Origin: Paenibacillus zeisoli
GTDB lineage: Bacteria; Bacillota; Bacilli; Paenibacillales; Paenibacillaceae
DNA length: 64,000 nt
Assembly (NCBI RefSeq): GCF_003994465.1
Contig: NZ_RZNX01000003.1
Span: forward strand, 213,280-277,279
Direction: 5' to 3'
Below the pieces are notes generated by a model, which was not told the DNA's origin, did not search any database, and saw nothing but the letters and a program-made list of their open reading frames with translations. The first letter of the stretch is position 1. Every line of letters begins with the position of its first letter. Of the stretch, positions 43,806-53,050 are shown piece by piece. Position numbers and translations under genes: made by a program.

Positions 43806-45251
43806 CTATACTGTAATTCCGGCCTTCTCCATCATGCCTCTTGCGATCCATACCCCAGCGGCTCCAGCCTGAGCCAGGCCGCGGGTTATTCCCGCGCCGT
43901 CTCCGCCGCAGTACAGACCTTTGATCTCGGTCTCAAGCGCAGCGTCCAGCTTCGGACGAGCGGAGTAGAACTTGGCCTCCACGCCGTAGAACAGCGTGTG
44001 TTCCGAGGCGATGCCCGGAGTTACCTTTTCCAGCGCTTCGACCATTTCAATCAGACTCTTCATCGTATTGTAGGGAAGCACAAGGCCGAGATCGCCCGGT
44101 ACCGCCTCCTTCAGAGTTGGTTCCAGGAAGCCTTCCGAAATTCGACTCTGGGTCGAGCGGCGTCCGCGAATAATGTCACCATATTTTTGTACAATAACTC
44201 CCCCATTCGACAAGTCATTCGCACGCTGACAGATTTCACGTGCATACTCATTTGGTTTGTCGAAGGGCTCGGTGAATTTGTGGGATACAAGCAGGGCAAA
44301 GTTGGTATTGGCTGAACCCAGCGCCGGGTCCTTGTAGGAATGGCCGTTAGCGGCCATCACACCGCTGTGGTTCTCTACCACCACGTGACCTGAAGGATTG
44401 CTGCAGAACGTCCGCACCTGGGTACCCACCGAGGTATTATAGATGAATTTGCCTTCATACAGGTGTTCGTTGATCTCCCTCATAACTACATCGGAAGTCT
44501 CTACACGAACCCCGACATCAACCTGATTGTTGTACATCTTGAGCCGGCGCTTCTTCAGAATCTCAGTGAGCCAGGCCGAACCATCACGTCCCGGGGCAAT
44601 CATGACCAGATTAGCTTCATGGGTTTCGCCGCCGCGAAGGGTAATTCCGCCAATGTGCAGCTCGCCTGCTTCATTCTTGGTCGTTATGATATCTTCAACT
44701 TCCGTCTTGAATGACATATCAATTCGGGTTCTCAAATACTCATAAATGGATTTCAGAATCTCTAGATTCTGTTCTGTACCCAAATGCCGCACCTGTGCCC
44801 GCAGCAGCTTGAGTCCAGCGGCATAACCGCGCTGCTCAATCCCCCGGATCGCATCCGTCAATGGATCAGTCACATTCGTCGTAGCCCCGTGTCCTAGATT
44901 AATGCTGTCTACATATTTAATCAATTCAAGTACCTTGGAGGGAGCAATATAATCGGTCATCCATCCGCCAAATTCGGTTGTAATGTTGAACTTTCCGTCA
45001 CTGTATGCCCCTGCTCCCCCGAAGCCGGCAGTTATAGAGCAGGCAGGCAAGCAGCCTGCGAATTCCTTCTTGCCCGCAGCCGGCGGACACAGCTTGATCT
45101 TTTCCTCGAGGATCGGACATCGCCGCTTATATATATCATGACCTTTGTCGACCAGCAGCACCTTCAAGTTGGGTGCCTTGAGGCTCAGTTCATAACATGC
45201 GAATATCCCTGCCGGACCGGCACCTACTACGATTACATCATATTTACTCAT
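43806..45251 (-). CDS. FAD-dependent dehydrogenase (COG2509-like)
   Basis: The 481-residue flavoprotein opens with the dinucleotide-binding motif VIVVGAGPAGIFACYEL. It has a cysteine-containing segment near residues 50-75 (RRCPILEEKIKLC, GCLPACS), a central domain, and a C-terminal FAD motif GLYCGGDGAGITRGLAQAG. This is the pattern of the uncharacterised NAD(FAD)-utilising dehydrogenase family. The substrate is unknown. It is monocistronic behind AGGAGG, and its leader contains a purine riboswitch (45388-45454) and terminator, so intracellular purine probably sets its expression. A link to purine metabolism is inference from that leader. Confidence 0.85.
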   Translation of the reverse strand: MSKYDVIVVGAGPAGIFACYELSLKAPNLKVLLVDKGHDIYKRRCPILEEKIKLCPPAAGKKEFAGCLPACSITAGFGGAGAYSDGKFNITTEFGGWMTDYIAPSKVLELIKYVDSINLGHGATTNVTDPLTDAIRGIEQRGYAAGLKLLRAQVRHLGTEQNLEILKSIYEYLRTRIDMSFKTEVEDIITTKNEAGELHIGGITLRGGETHEANLVMIAPGRDGSAWLTEILKKRRLKMYNNQVDVGVRVETSDVVMREINEHLYEGKFIYNTSVGTQVRTFCSNPSGHVVVENHSGVMAANGHSYKDPALGSANTNFALLVSHKFTEPFDKPNEYAREICQRANDLSNGGVIVQKYGDIIRGRRSTQSRISEGFLEPTLKEAVPGDLGLVLPYNTMKSLIEMVEALEKVTPGIASEHTLFYGVEAKFYSARPKLDAALETEIKGLYCGGDGAGITRGLAQAGAAGVWIARGMMEKAGITV

Positions 45252-45299
45252 GGTTCCTCCTGAAGATACGGTTTAGTGTATGAGTCTCTTGATTAGGAC

Positions 45300-45454
45300 G
45301 CAAAAAATCCTGGCTGTATGTCATGAACTCACGAGCATTGTGCTCTGAAATTCACTCCATATGTGAATAGGTATGCTGAGGCACCCTATTCGTAGCCAGG
45401 AATTTATGGTCCCTTGTAGAAACCCTCAATCCATATTATCGAGGATATACGAAT
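45300..45454 (-). promoter_or_regulatory. Purine riboswitch (guanine-type base, ON-type terminator)
   Basis: On the minus strand the aptamer (45454-45388) has P1 ATTCGTA/TACGAAT, the L2 loop ATAATATGG, junction TTTCTAC, loop CCATAAA and J3/1 GGCTACG. The specificity base is C, as in guanine aptamers, while the base before it is G instead of A. Downstream AGCCAGGA followed by TTTTTT (45301-45315) can pair only with TCCTGGCT of the aptamer itself, so the terminator forms when the aptamer does not. That is the B. subtilis pbuE (adenine, ON) design. Confidence 0.88.
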
Positions 45455-45501
45455 GGTCAATTTGAAGTTGTAAGTGCCACCAAAGCCAGATGACATTTAG
45501 A

Positions 45502-45530
45502 ATCATAACGAACAAACACGAATGTGTCAA
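45502..45530 (-). promoter_or_regulatory. Sigma-A promoter of the riboswitch-FAD dehydrogenase transcript
   Basis: On the minus strand TTGACA (45525-45530) and TATGAT (45502-45507) are separated by 17 bases, close to consensus. Transcription would begin about 40 bases before the aptamer. Confidence 0.85.
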
Positions 45531-45661
45531 CAAGTATGTTTAACAATGTTCGTATTTTTATAGTTTTAACTGTGACAATCAGTGAAATAAAGCTAGTTCG
45601 TCCTTTAAAAACGAACAATTTAGCTTTGCCCACCATGTTCAGGAAAATGAATTAGCAGCAG

Positions 45662-45712
45662 AAAAAGCCCCCATTTCAACACCGTTATCAGGTGAATTGA
45701 AATGGAGGCTTG
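45662..45712 (-). terminator. Terminator of the phosphatase gene
   Basis: On the minus strand AAGCCTCCATTTCA pairs with TGAAATGGGGGCTT and is followed by TTTC. It lies 118 bases after the stop codon, beyond a repetitive 3' region. Confidence 0.85.
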
Positions 45713-45830
45713 CAGCTTAGCCACTCACGCCACTCTCAGCGATTCCGCGGCTTTGCTGTTCCGCTATTCTCGCTGTTCTTGCCGCCCTCAGCGGTTTCTG
45801 CTATTCCCAGCGACTCCCGCTATTACTAAG
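45713..45830 (-). repeat. Quasi-repetitive AGCGG/CGCTG-rich 3' untranslated stretch
   Basis: Between the phosphatase stop codon and its terminator the minus strand repeats variants of AATAGCGGnA, CGCTGAGAG and GCGGAA about ten times without fixed period. It has no good reading frame start of its own. Confidence 0.45.
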
Positions 45831-48800
45831 CTACTGCTGTTCAATAAGCTGCTTAATGGAGCTGTCGCTCTTCAATGCCCGCAGAAGAACTGTGATCGCC
45901 TCAGCGCGTGTCGCCCGGTCGTCCGGTTTGAACAGGGTTGCATTTACGCCTTGAATCAGCTGGGCCTTGTAAGCTTCCTCTATCGCATTCTTGGCCCAGT
46001 AATCGCTCCCTACATCCGTGAGAGAAGCTTTAGTGCTGGTCGCAAGCTGACCCAAATCAAGAATACGGCCCAGGATCGTAACCATCTCTGCACGGGAAAT
46101 TTCCTTATTCGGCCTAAAGGTTTGATCTGTATAACCGTTAATCACACCCTTCGAAGCCAGCGTTCCAATGTATCCTGAAGCCCAAATGTCTGCCGTATCC
46201 CGGAACGATGCCGACCCTTGAACTGTCTCCATTCCGAAAGCGCGGCAGACCATAGCTGCAAACTCGGCTCTGGTTACAGGGGCGTCAGGACGGAACGTGA
46301 CATTCTCGTAACCCTTGACGATGCCCAGCTTCACAGCCAGGGCGATGTCATTGCGACCCCAATGCTGCGCGATGTCACCGAACGCGGCGGCTGTATCCTT
46401 CGCGGCGGCAATGGAGTCTTTAATGGCCTGGATTACCTTCTCCTCGTTAATCACCTTGCTTTGGAAAGGATTAACCTTGCCAGGCTCTGGCTTGTTATCC
46501 GGAACAGTTGGTGCTGCTGGAGTTGTAGGAGTTGCTGGCGTTGATGGTGTCGCCGGTGTTGGCTGACCGCCGCCTCCCGTACCTGGGCTCCCCCCGGAAT
46601 TGTTGGCGATGGCCTTGACGATTTTGGCATCCGTAGATGTCCAGGTCAGCCCGCCATCTCCCGAGAATCTCATCACATAATCCCAGTTCCCGGCTTTATT
46701 CGGAACAAAATTAGCACGGTAGACGTCATTCTTGCCTGCATCCTGGGCATAATCCGCATTCACCCAAGTATATTGAGCGTCTTCACTGAGCTTGTAGCCC
46801 AGCTGCGCTTGAATATTTACACCACGTCCTACATAATTCGTCACATTCTGTGAACTGACTTCTGCCGTGATATCGTCCGTTTTAGTACCTGCACTGAGTT
46901 GTTTGGTTAGTGCAGACAAATTCTCTGCCTTTTCGATCGGAATTTTCGGCAGATCCGGGCTTGGAGTTCCGGTCGTCTTATTGAGGGTGTAGGAGTCGAG
47001 CACATTGCCATTCTTCTCCGTTGCTTTTACCGTTAAATTCTCTCCGTCCACACTCACCAAAAGATAGTTGGTGTCATCCGTGTCGTTCTTGTAATAAGCA
47101 TCCCATACCTGCTTGAACGGATCATTATAATTCTTATTGCCCGACCGGCCGGTGATATAATAGACAGTCCCCTTGCTCGTGTTATCGACAAAATTATTAT
47201 TGTTAATCGGGTAACTTCGAGTAATCGTATGGTCATGGCCGCCAAATACCAGATCCACATGATATTTGTCGATGATCGGCTGGAAAGCTTTTTTCACTAC
47301 CTCGGCATCGACATCCCGGCTGCTTCGGCTGTAATAGGAGGCTTTGTGATAGAACACGATCTTCCACTTCTTGTTCGTACTCTTCAGATCGTTGTCAAGC
47401 CAGGCCGCCTGCTCCGCAAGAATGTCGCCCATCTTCTCGCTCTGGTCGGTGTTAGCTTCCGTATTCTGCGAATTCAGCACGGTGAAATGCACGTCGCCAT
47501 AGTCATAGGAGTAGACCAGGCCTTTCAAGCGATCAGGACCGTTCTGCGGCAGATTGAACTGCATCTTGAAATTATCAGCCTGCTCATTCACCCCGTAGGT
47601 TGAATAATATTCGTGATTCCCCGTGGCAGGCATCTCGGGGATGTTCTCGATGACGCCCTGGGCTCCTTCAAACCATTTGTGCCAGTGCTCATAGCTTCCC
47701 TTTTCCACGACATCGCCGTTGTTGACCATGAACTTGACTCCGGGATTGGCCTGATAAGCGGTGTTCACCGTCTCTCCCCAGTTCCGGTAATCCGTCTCTT
47801 CCTGACGTCCGCTTTGGCTATCGCCAAAGATCAAGAACTTGAACGGTGCAGCGGCGGCAGCCTCGGTTGTAAAGGTAGCCGTGTCGCTCCAATTCGCCCC
47901 ATCTCCGACCCGGTAAACGTAGGCAGTGCCTGGCTTCAGGCCTGTCAGTGTTGCTGAAAAGACGTTGACATTTGCGGTGACGTACGTCGTTTTGTAAGGT
48001 TTGGCTTGACCCTCTACCGATATATTTACTCCAGGAAAAGACTCTACGCTTGATTTCTCGGCATACTGGACGTAATTCCGGGCAACATTGGAATCCGTCT
48101 TCCAAGTGATCGTCTGCGTAGTTTTCGCATCCCCCGTCCAGGTCAGCAGCACATCGAACGGCTTCAGAATGGTCTGTTCATCGTAGAACTTGTTCACCTT
48201 GTAGCCAAGGATCTTCTGATCCCACGTTATTCCGTTATCGAGGGAGAAGCGCATAGCATAATACCACTTGCCGGCACGATCCGGTGTAAAATGGGCTCCA
48301 AAGCGGTCGCTGTTCCCTACATCGTCTTTATACACCGCATTAACCCACGTATAATCCGGATCCGTCTCATAACGGTAACCCAATTGGGCCACCACGTTAT
48401 TTCCCTTTCCGGCCACATTCGTAATATCCTCGGCCTCCACTTCACCTGTAATCTCCGGAGTCGGCTCACCTATCATCAGACGGTCATTCAAATCCGTGAG
48501 ATTGGCTGCTGATTTCACCTTCGGAACAGGGAGGGTATCCACGATTTCCAGAGCAGTTGTCGCGCTGACCCCTTGATAGACACCGGTAATCGTTACAGTT
48601 CCCACAGGAGTGCCAGGGGCAACCTCGGCTTTTCCATTTAAAATGGTTACAGATTCAGGCTTGCTGCTCGTCCAGGTGACATCTGCTCCCGTCAGATCGG
48701 CTTTAGAGCCGTCAGACAAGTAGCGAAACGCCTCAACTGGTGTGCTTTGCCCCGCTTGCAGCTGCTTCTGGTTAAGGGCCACCTTCAGAAAATAGGCCGC

Positions 48801-49217
48801 AGAGTTGCCCCCAACCTTCGGGCTGTTGTTCAGAAAGTCAACGTAGTCTCCTCCCGACCAAGAAGCCTGCGGAATGAACTTATACTGAACGACTCCGCCT
48901 GTCTTATTGAAGTCCTCTGTGCTCAGTTGATAAGAGAAAACATTCTGATCCACACCGTTCACCTGAACCGTGCCGTCTGGAGTCATTGGTTTAAATGTCC
49001 CCCAGTTCGTAAAATTGCCATTAATATACATCTCAGACTTAAGTGAATAGGTGCGCACGGTAACGGTTCCGTCCTGGTTAAACTCTGGACTAGTAACAGC
49101 TGCTGCCTCGCTGGCAGCTTGGACACTCGGAATTCCCCCCGGCTGCAGCATACCCAACAGCAGCATACTGACCAATACGAATACAGATACCTTGCGTAAC
49201 TTCAGCTCTCTAAACAA
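45831..49217 (-). CDS. Secreted SLH-anchored purple-acid-phosphatase-like metallophosphoesterase
   Basis: The start is TTG 49217 behind GGAGGAGG. The 1128-residue protein has a signal peptide, a carbohydrate-binding-like N-terminal domain (to about 150), a bacterial Ig-like domain, and paired repeats at about 245-350 and 790-900 (GKGNNVVAQLGYRY, GRGVNIQAQLGYKL). Between them lie a purple-acid-phosphatase N-terminal domain and a metallophosphoesterase core with FGDSQSG (about 464), NNGDVVE, GNHEYY and GGHDHT (about 657). After a Pro/Thr linker, three S-layer homology domains anchor it to the wall. A PhoP box upstream points to induction on phosphate starvation. Confidence 0.92.
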   Translation of the reverse strand: MFRELKLRKVSVFVLVSMLLLGMLQPGGIPSVQAASEAAAVTSPEFNQDGTVTVRTYSLKSEMYINGNFTNWGTFKPMTPDGTVQVNGVDQNVFSYQLSTEDFNKTGGVVQYKFIPQASWSGGDYVDFLNNSPKVGGNSAAYFLKVALNQKQLQAGQSTPVEAFRYLSDGSKADLTGADVTWTSSKPESVTILNGKAEVAPGTPVGTVTITGVYQGVSATTALEIVDTLPVPKVKSAANLTDLNDRLMIGEPTPEITGEVEAEDITNVAGKGNNVVAQLGYRYETDPDYTWVNAVYKDDVGNSDRFGAHFTPDRAGKWYYAMRFSLDNGITWDQKILGYKVNKFYDEQTILKPFDVLLTWTGDAKTTQTITWKTDSNVARNYVQYAEKSSVESFPGVNISVEGQAKPYKTTYVTANVNVFSATLTGLKPGTAYVYRVGDGANWSDTATFTTEAAAAAPFKFLIFGDSQSGRQEETDYRNWGETVNTAYQANPGVKFMVNNGDVVEKGSYEHWHKWFEGAQGVIENIPEMPATGNHEYYSTYGVNEQADNFKMQFNLPQNGPDRLKGLVYSYDYGDVHFTVLNSQNTEANTDQSEKMGDILAEQAAWLDNDLKSTNKKWKIVFYHKASYYSRSSRDVDAEVVKKAFQPIIDKYHVDLVFGGHDHTITRSYPINNNNFVDNTSKGTVYYITGRSGNKNYNDPFKQVWDAYYKNDTDDTNYLLVSVDGENLTVKATEKNGNVLDSYTLNKTTGTPSPDLPKIPIEKAENLSALTKQLSAGTKTDDITAEVSSQNVTNYVGRGVNIQAQLGYKLSEDAQYTWVNADYAQDAGKNDVYRANFVPNKAGNWDYVMRFSGDGGLTWTSTDAKIVKAIANNSGGSPGTGGGGQPTPATPSTPATPTTPAAPTVPDNKPEPGKVNPFQSKVINEEKVIQAIKDSIAAAKDTAAAFGDIAQHWGRNDIALAVKLGIVKGYENVTFRPDAPVTRAEFAAMVCRAFGMETVQGSASFRDTADIWASGYIGTLASKGVINGYTDQTFRPNKEISRAEMVTILGRILDLGQLATSTKASLTDVGSDYWAKNAIEEAYKAQLIQGVNATLFKPDDRATRAEAITVLLRALKSDSSIKQLIEQQ

Positions 49218-49295
49218 AACTCCGCCTCCTCCATCTCTTTTTATACAAAATCTTACATAAAACTACGAAGTTCTCACCCCATACTAGAGCCCATA

Positions 49296-49334
49296 TGTCA
49301 TCTGCATGTGAACGATGAATATAAATTATGTAAA
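49296..49334 (-). promoter_or_regulatory. PhoP box upstream of the secreted phosphatase
   Basis: On the minus strand four hexamers follow each other at exactly 11 bases: TTTACA (49334), TATATT (49323), TTCACA (49312), ATGACA (49301). Three of the four are close to TT(A/T/C)ACA, the PhoP direct-repeat consensus of Bacillus. The position, 80-120 bases before the start codon, fits activation. Confidence 0.75.
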
Positions 49335-49410
49335 GGGAGTTACCCGGTAGAACCCCGTTCATTCGGGATTCGGAAATTACACCGGGAGAAGCGAATATTT
49401 ATGCAAAAGT

Positions 49411-49474
49411 AAAAAAGGAACATCAGACTCGGGTATATCTCGTCAGAGATCCTGGGTCCAATGTTCCTTTATTT
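49411..49474. terminator. Terminator of the GAP1/GTPase gene group
   Basis: AAAAAAGGAACAT and ATGTTCCTTTATTT form the outer stem around a second helix region; on the minus strand it ends in TTTTTT. It lies 50 bases after the stop codon of the 1174-aa gene. Confidence 0.85.
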
Positions 49475-49525
49475 CTTGTATTCCGTTCAGCCAAGTAATC
49501 CATCCATGCATGCAGGTGGTGTCAA

Positions 49526-52500
49526 TTACTTCTCGCTGTTCGCTGTTGGCTTGGTAAAGTATATAAATTCCAGATCGGCCGCACTAATTCTGCTGCCTGG
49601 AGGAATGCTGTATGCCTTGGCCAGCATCGCTGTCAGCTTATTGGGATAAGCAGCCGGATTAATAACCGGGGCATTCTCGGATTCGTTATCCGCATTCTGT
49701 GCATCCGTCTTCGATTGTTCCTTCGCCGCTCCGCCAGACACGGCTTCACTGCTGTCATCGGCGTTAATGTTTGAAGCTCCGCTGGTAGTCTTATCGGATG
49801 TTCCATGGGTGGATCCATTGATAGTTCCATCGGCGTTTCCATGGGTAGTTCCGTTCGCAGTTCCTCCGCTCGCAGTTCCGCTAACTGTCCCATCGGAGGC
49901 TCCACCATCGTTTCCATCATCCTTGCCAGCGGCTGTTCCGTTGACAATATCATCGGTAGTTCCATCAGCGGTTCCCGCTGCCTTGCCGGTGTCCTTGCCA
50001 TCTGCTGAAACACTAGCTGTTCCCGCTTCCTTGCTGCTTCCGATCCCCATATTTGCCGGATTCGCACGATCTGTCGTCTCCGCATCAGCCTCGCCATCCG
50101 CCGCAGAGCTGCCGCTGCTGCATTCATGAGTCAGATTGGAAAGCTTCAGTTCCTGACTCTTCGCCTCTGGCGTAGTTACAGTAACTGACTTGGCCCGAAA
50201 AGCCTCACACTCCGCGCTCGTCTTGAATAGAAACACTAGTCTTGTAACTTCCTTGCCGTTCTCGTCCTTCACCTGCTCGGCGTAGACGGCCCGGTCTGGT
50301 GTCGGGACTACAGGTGCCGGCTCTGTTACTTCCGGCTTGTCCACGACCGGAGGAACCACGGCTGCAGGTACCTTCTTATCGAAGGCTCCTGACAGCTGGA
50401 GAATACCCAAGGTTCCGGCGGCTAGCAGCAGCAGGAACAAAACACTGAAAAGGATCGGCTTCCTGCCTCTGCCGAACATCCTTGCCAGCGGAGAAGCCAG
50501 CTCCTGACTGGCTTTCTCATATACCGGCTTCAGTGTCCGGCTGGCCTTGTCGAAGTACTCCTTCCAGTTCGCCCGCTTCCTGAACGCATCTCGGTCATGC
50601 TTCCGGAAATACGCCAGGATGGCGGCTTCATAAGCCGGAGCGAGCTTGCTTCCCCGTAGATACAATGGCTGCCCTGCCGACCAGTGGAAGAACCGGTACA
50701 CCGCACCCGGACTCCCCGCATAATTTCGCAGGGCATCAACCAGCGGAGCATAATCTAGGGAGTCGTCAGCTCCTCCCCGGTAGTACACCAGGGTAAGCCG
50801 GTCGAACCGATCAGCGTTCACTTCATCCTTCAACCATCTGCGGCCGGCCTGCTGGACCTGATCCATCTCGGCAGGCTTTAGTCCGTCAAACACATGCACA
50901 TCGGGTTCAGTCTCACTGAACCAGGCAAATAAGGATTGCAGCATAGCCAGCTTGGATTTCAGACGCCCATCGAGCCGCTGTGAGCCATAATCTCTACCTG
51001 TCTCCGCCAGCCAGTTCAGGCTCAGGAGCTCCTTCTTCGTAATCTTATCGAGATCCAGCTCGATCAGCAGCACACGCCGGGCCGCTTCATCAAGGACGGC
51101 ATAGATTCCTGTGGCTCCAAATCCGAGTTGGCCCTCGGCTCCCGCCGATTTGCCAGATTCGCCCTGGCCGAATAAGGCCATGGTATCCTTCGCACCCTGA
51201 GCTTCCCTCGTGCTCCGGGTCTCCCTGGTATTCTCCGCTCGCCCTGTACCCCAAGACTCCTTAGCATCCTCAGCTTGCCTTGTATCCCAAGCTTCCCTAG
51301 TATCCTCCGCTTGCTTGACCTGCTGCCTGCTTGGCCTCTTCTTCGTACTCCAAGGGTCACTATCCTGCCCAGCCAGGCTCGCAGGTTCTCCCCCTTGCTG
51401 CTTCATCTTCAGCTGTCTCTTCTGCTCCCGCCATTCCTCATACCGGCCCGCCTCACTGGCCGGTTCCCGGTGAGCGCCCAGCATGAGCAGCACCTCATTC
51501 ACGGCCGCAGCAAGGTTCTGCTGCGCCTTAAGCTTCCGGGTCAGTTCCGACCGGGCCAGCTCCTTCAGCGCACTTTTGTCCCATATCCCCGGATACAGCC
51601 GATCCCATTCCTGTACAAGACTCACAACTTCCCGGGCCCCTTCAGCAGCATGGAGCCTCCCCTCCATGTAAGGGTCGTAGAGCAGCGAAGTGAGCTGGTC
51701 ATCCTTCAGCACCTGATCGAAGTAGGCTTTGCACAGAGAAGGGTGATTCTCAATTAGGGCATAGATTCCCGCAAAGGCGCTCTTGTTCTTAACCGCGTTG
51801 ACCGCCGCACGTATGAAATATTCCACGATCTTACGTTCATTATTTTTCGAATCGATCCGGTAGTAATCCTTGATGCATTCGGCCACCGCAAGCTCAGGGA
51901 CCATGCCGGATTTGACGATATCAAATTCGAGGTCGAACCGGGCCAGGAACAGGTCATTCAGCCGCTCCTTGGCCGGAAGTGCGCCGGCTGGGCGAAGGTA
52001 CTCCAGCATTCCGCTGAGCACAGCAATTTTATGATCCTCGTAGAGGGCTTCATTACCTCCCTCAATCTGGTACAGCACACTAAGCTCATGATAACTGGAG
52101 ATCGACATCGCCTTCTCAGGACCCATATCCTTCAGCATAATATCCGCGAACCGGTGGAAATCTTCCAACTGATCCAACCTTCCAATCCGGGACCAGACCA
52201 GGTCCAGAAAAGGCTGCTTTGTCCAGTCGAGCTCCACATTCGTCACCCGCCCGGAGGCGAGATCGAAGGTATAGTCCTTCTCGATACTGCGGTCCCCATG
52301 ACGCAGACTGCCGCGTTCGACGAAAGAGATATGGATGCCCTTCCGGCTCTGCGGCTCTTTGGCATACGTGAGGAAACCGAGCTTCCTCCGATAGCTGTAA
52401 GGCAGGGCCGCATACACCAGCTCAAGCAGGGGTACCGCCGCTTCCGATACATAGGAAGCCGGGACATCCAGCGCCACATAGACCTTGCGTCCGCTGACTG

Positions 52501-53050
52501 CCGAGGACATGACTGCAGACAGCAGCTGCTTGAACATCGTCTCCGGGATATGCAGTTCTTCCAGCAGCTGCACAGGGTTCACCCTGCCGCTGTCTAGTGA
52601 TGCCCGGTCTACAGGAAGCTGATCCAGTACAGGAAGCTGCCCGCCCTGCTCCATATCATAGCTGTCCTGGAAATTGGCATGGAGATAGGAGCGGTAATTC
52701 CGAACCAGCTCCTCTGAGCGGGAAGCAGGAATGACATAGTTATGGGTGAAGAATGCGCTGCGCAGACCTGTAAAATCAGCAGCTTGATAAATGCTGCGTC
52801 CCAGCACCGTATCCCCATTCTCCGTATGGAACAAATGAACGGCGCCGGGATAAGCCGCGTTATCCCTCTCACCGCGTGCAGTAAGCTCGGCGGGTGCATC
52901 GTAGACGCAGAACGGATGCAGTACTTTTTTGATAAAAGAGGCCTCAAGACCCGCAGATTTCGCTACCGTATCGAACCCTTCTGTCTGACGAAAGATACCT
53001 CGCCGTGCGCGGGTATAGATCTGCTGCTGGATCGGAGCGGAGTGATTCAC
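49526..53050 (-). CDS. GAP1-like (GTPase-associated protein 1) membrane protein
   Basis: The 1174-residue protein starts at GTG 53050, overlapping the GTPase stop codon (TAGTG). The first 550 residues match my recollection of GAP1 N-terminal and middle domains (opening QQQIYTRARRGIFR, HNYVIPA, RKLGFLTYAKEPQ). Residues about 571-621 hold 12-residue repeats (AEDTREAWDTRQ, AEDAKESWGTGR, AENTRETRSTRE). One membrane helix lies at about 865-890. The C-terminal 280 residues are rich in Ser, Thr, Gly and Asp. In such systems GAP1 is thought to work with the adjacent GTPase. Assignment to GAP1 rests on memory of the family. Confidence 0.65.
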   Translation of the reverse strand: MNHSAPIQQQIYTRARRGIFRQTEGFDTVAKSAGLEASFIKKVLHPFCVYDAPAELTARGERDNAAYPGAVHLFHTENGDTVLGRSIYQAADFTGLRSAFFTHNYVIPASRSEELVRNYRSYLHANFQDSYDMEQGGQLPVLDQLPVDRASLDSGRVNPVQLLEELHIPETMFKQLLSAVMSSAVSGRKVYVALDVPASYVSEAAVPLLELVYAALPYSYRRKLGFLTYAKEPQSRKGIHISFVERGSLRHGDRSIEKDYTFDLASGRVTNVELDWTKQPFLDLVWSRIGRLDQLEDFHRFADIMLKDMGPEKAMSISSYHELSVLYQIEGGNEALYEDHKIAVLSGMLEYLRPAGALPAKERLNDLFLARFDLEFDIVKSGMVPELAVAECIKDYYRIDSKNNERKIVEYFIRAAVNAVKNKSAFAGIYALIENHPSLCKAYFDQVLKDDQLTSLLYDPYMEGRLHAAEGAREVVSLVQEWDRLYPGIWDKSALKELARSELTRKLKAQQNLAAAVNEVLLMLGAHREPASEAGRYEEWREQKRQLKMKQQGGEPASLAGQDSDPWSTKKRPSRQQVKQAEDTREAWDTRQAEDAKESWGTGRAENTRETRSTREAQGAKDTMALFGQGESGKSAGAEGQLGFGATGIYAVLDEAARRVLLIELDLDKITKKELLSLNWLAETGRDYGSQRLDGRLKSKLAMLQSLFAWFSETEPDVHVFDGLKPAEMDQVQQAGRRWLKDEVNADRFDRLTLVYYRGGADDSLDYAPLVDALRNYAGSPGAVYRFFHWSAGQPLYLRGSKLAPAYEAAILAYFRKHDRDAFRKRANWKEYFDKASRTLKPVYEKASQELASPLARMFGRGRKPILFSVLFLLLLAAGTLGILQLSGAFDKKVPAAVVPPVVDKPEVTEPAPVVPTPDRAVYAEQVKDENGKEVTRLVFLFKTSAECEAFRAKSVTVTTPEAKSQELKLSNLTHECSSGSSAADGEADAETTDRANPANMGIGSSKEAGTASVSADGKDTGKAAGTADGTTDDIVNGTAAGKDDGNDGGASDGTVSGTASGGTANGTTHGNADGTINGSTHGTSDKTTSGASNINADDSSEAVSGGAAKEQSKTDAQNADNESENAPVINPAAYPNKLTAMLAKAYSIPPGSRISAADLEFIYFTKPTANSEK

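Noticed and set aside
49321..49400. Possible cyclic di-GMP or other riboswitch upstream of the phosphatase
   Set aside because: GGGGTT and CCGGGTAA patches are visible, but the conserved loops of known classes are not, while the PhoP box explains the region.
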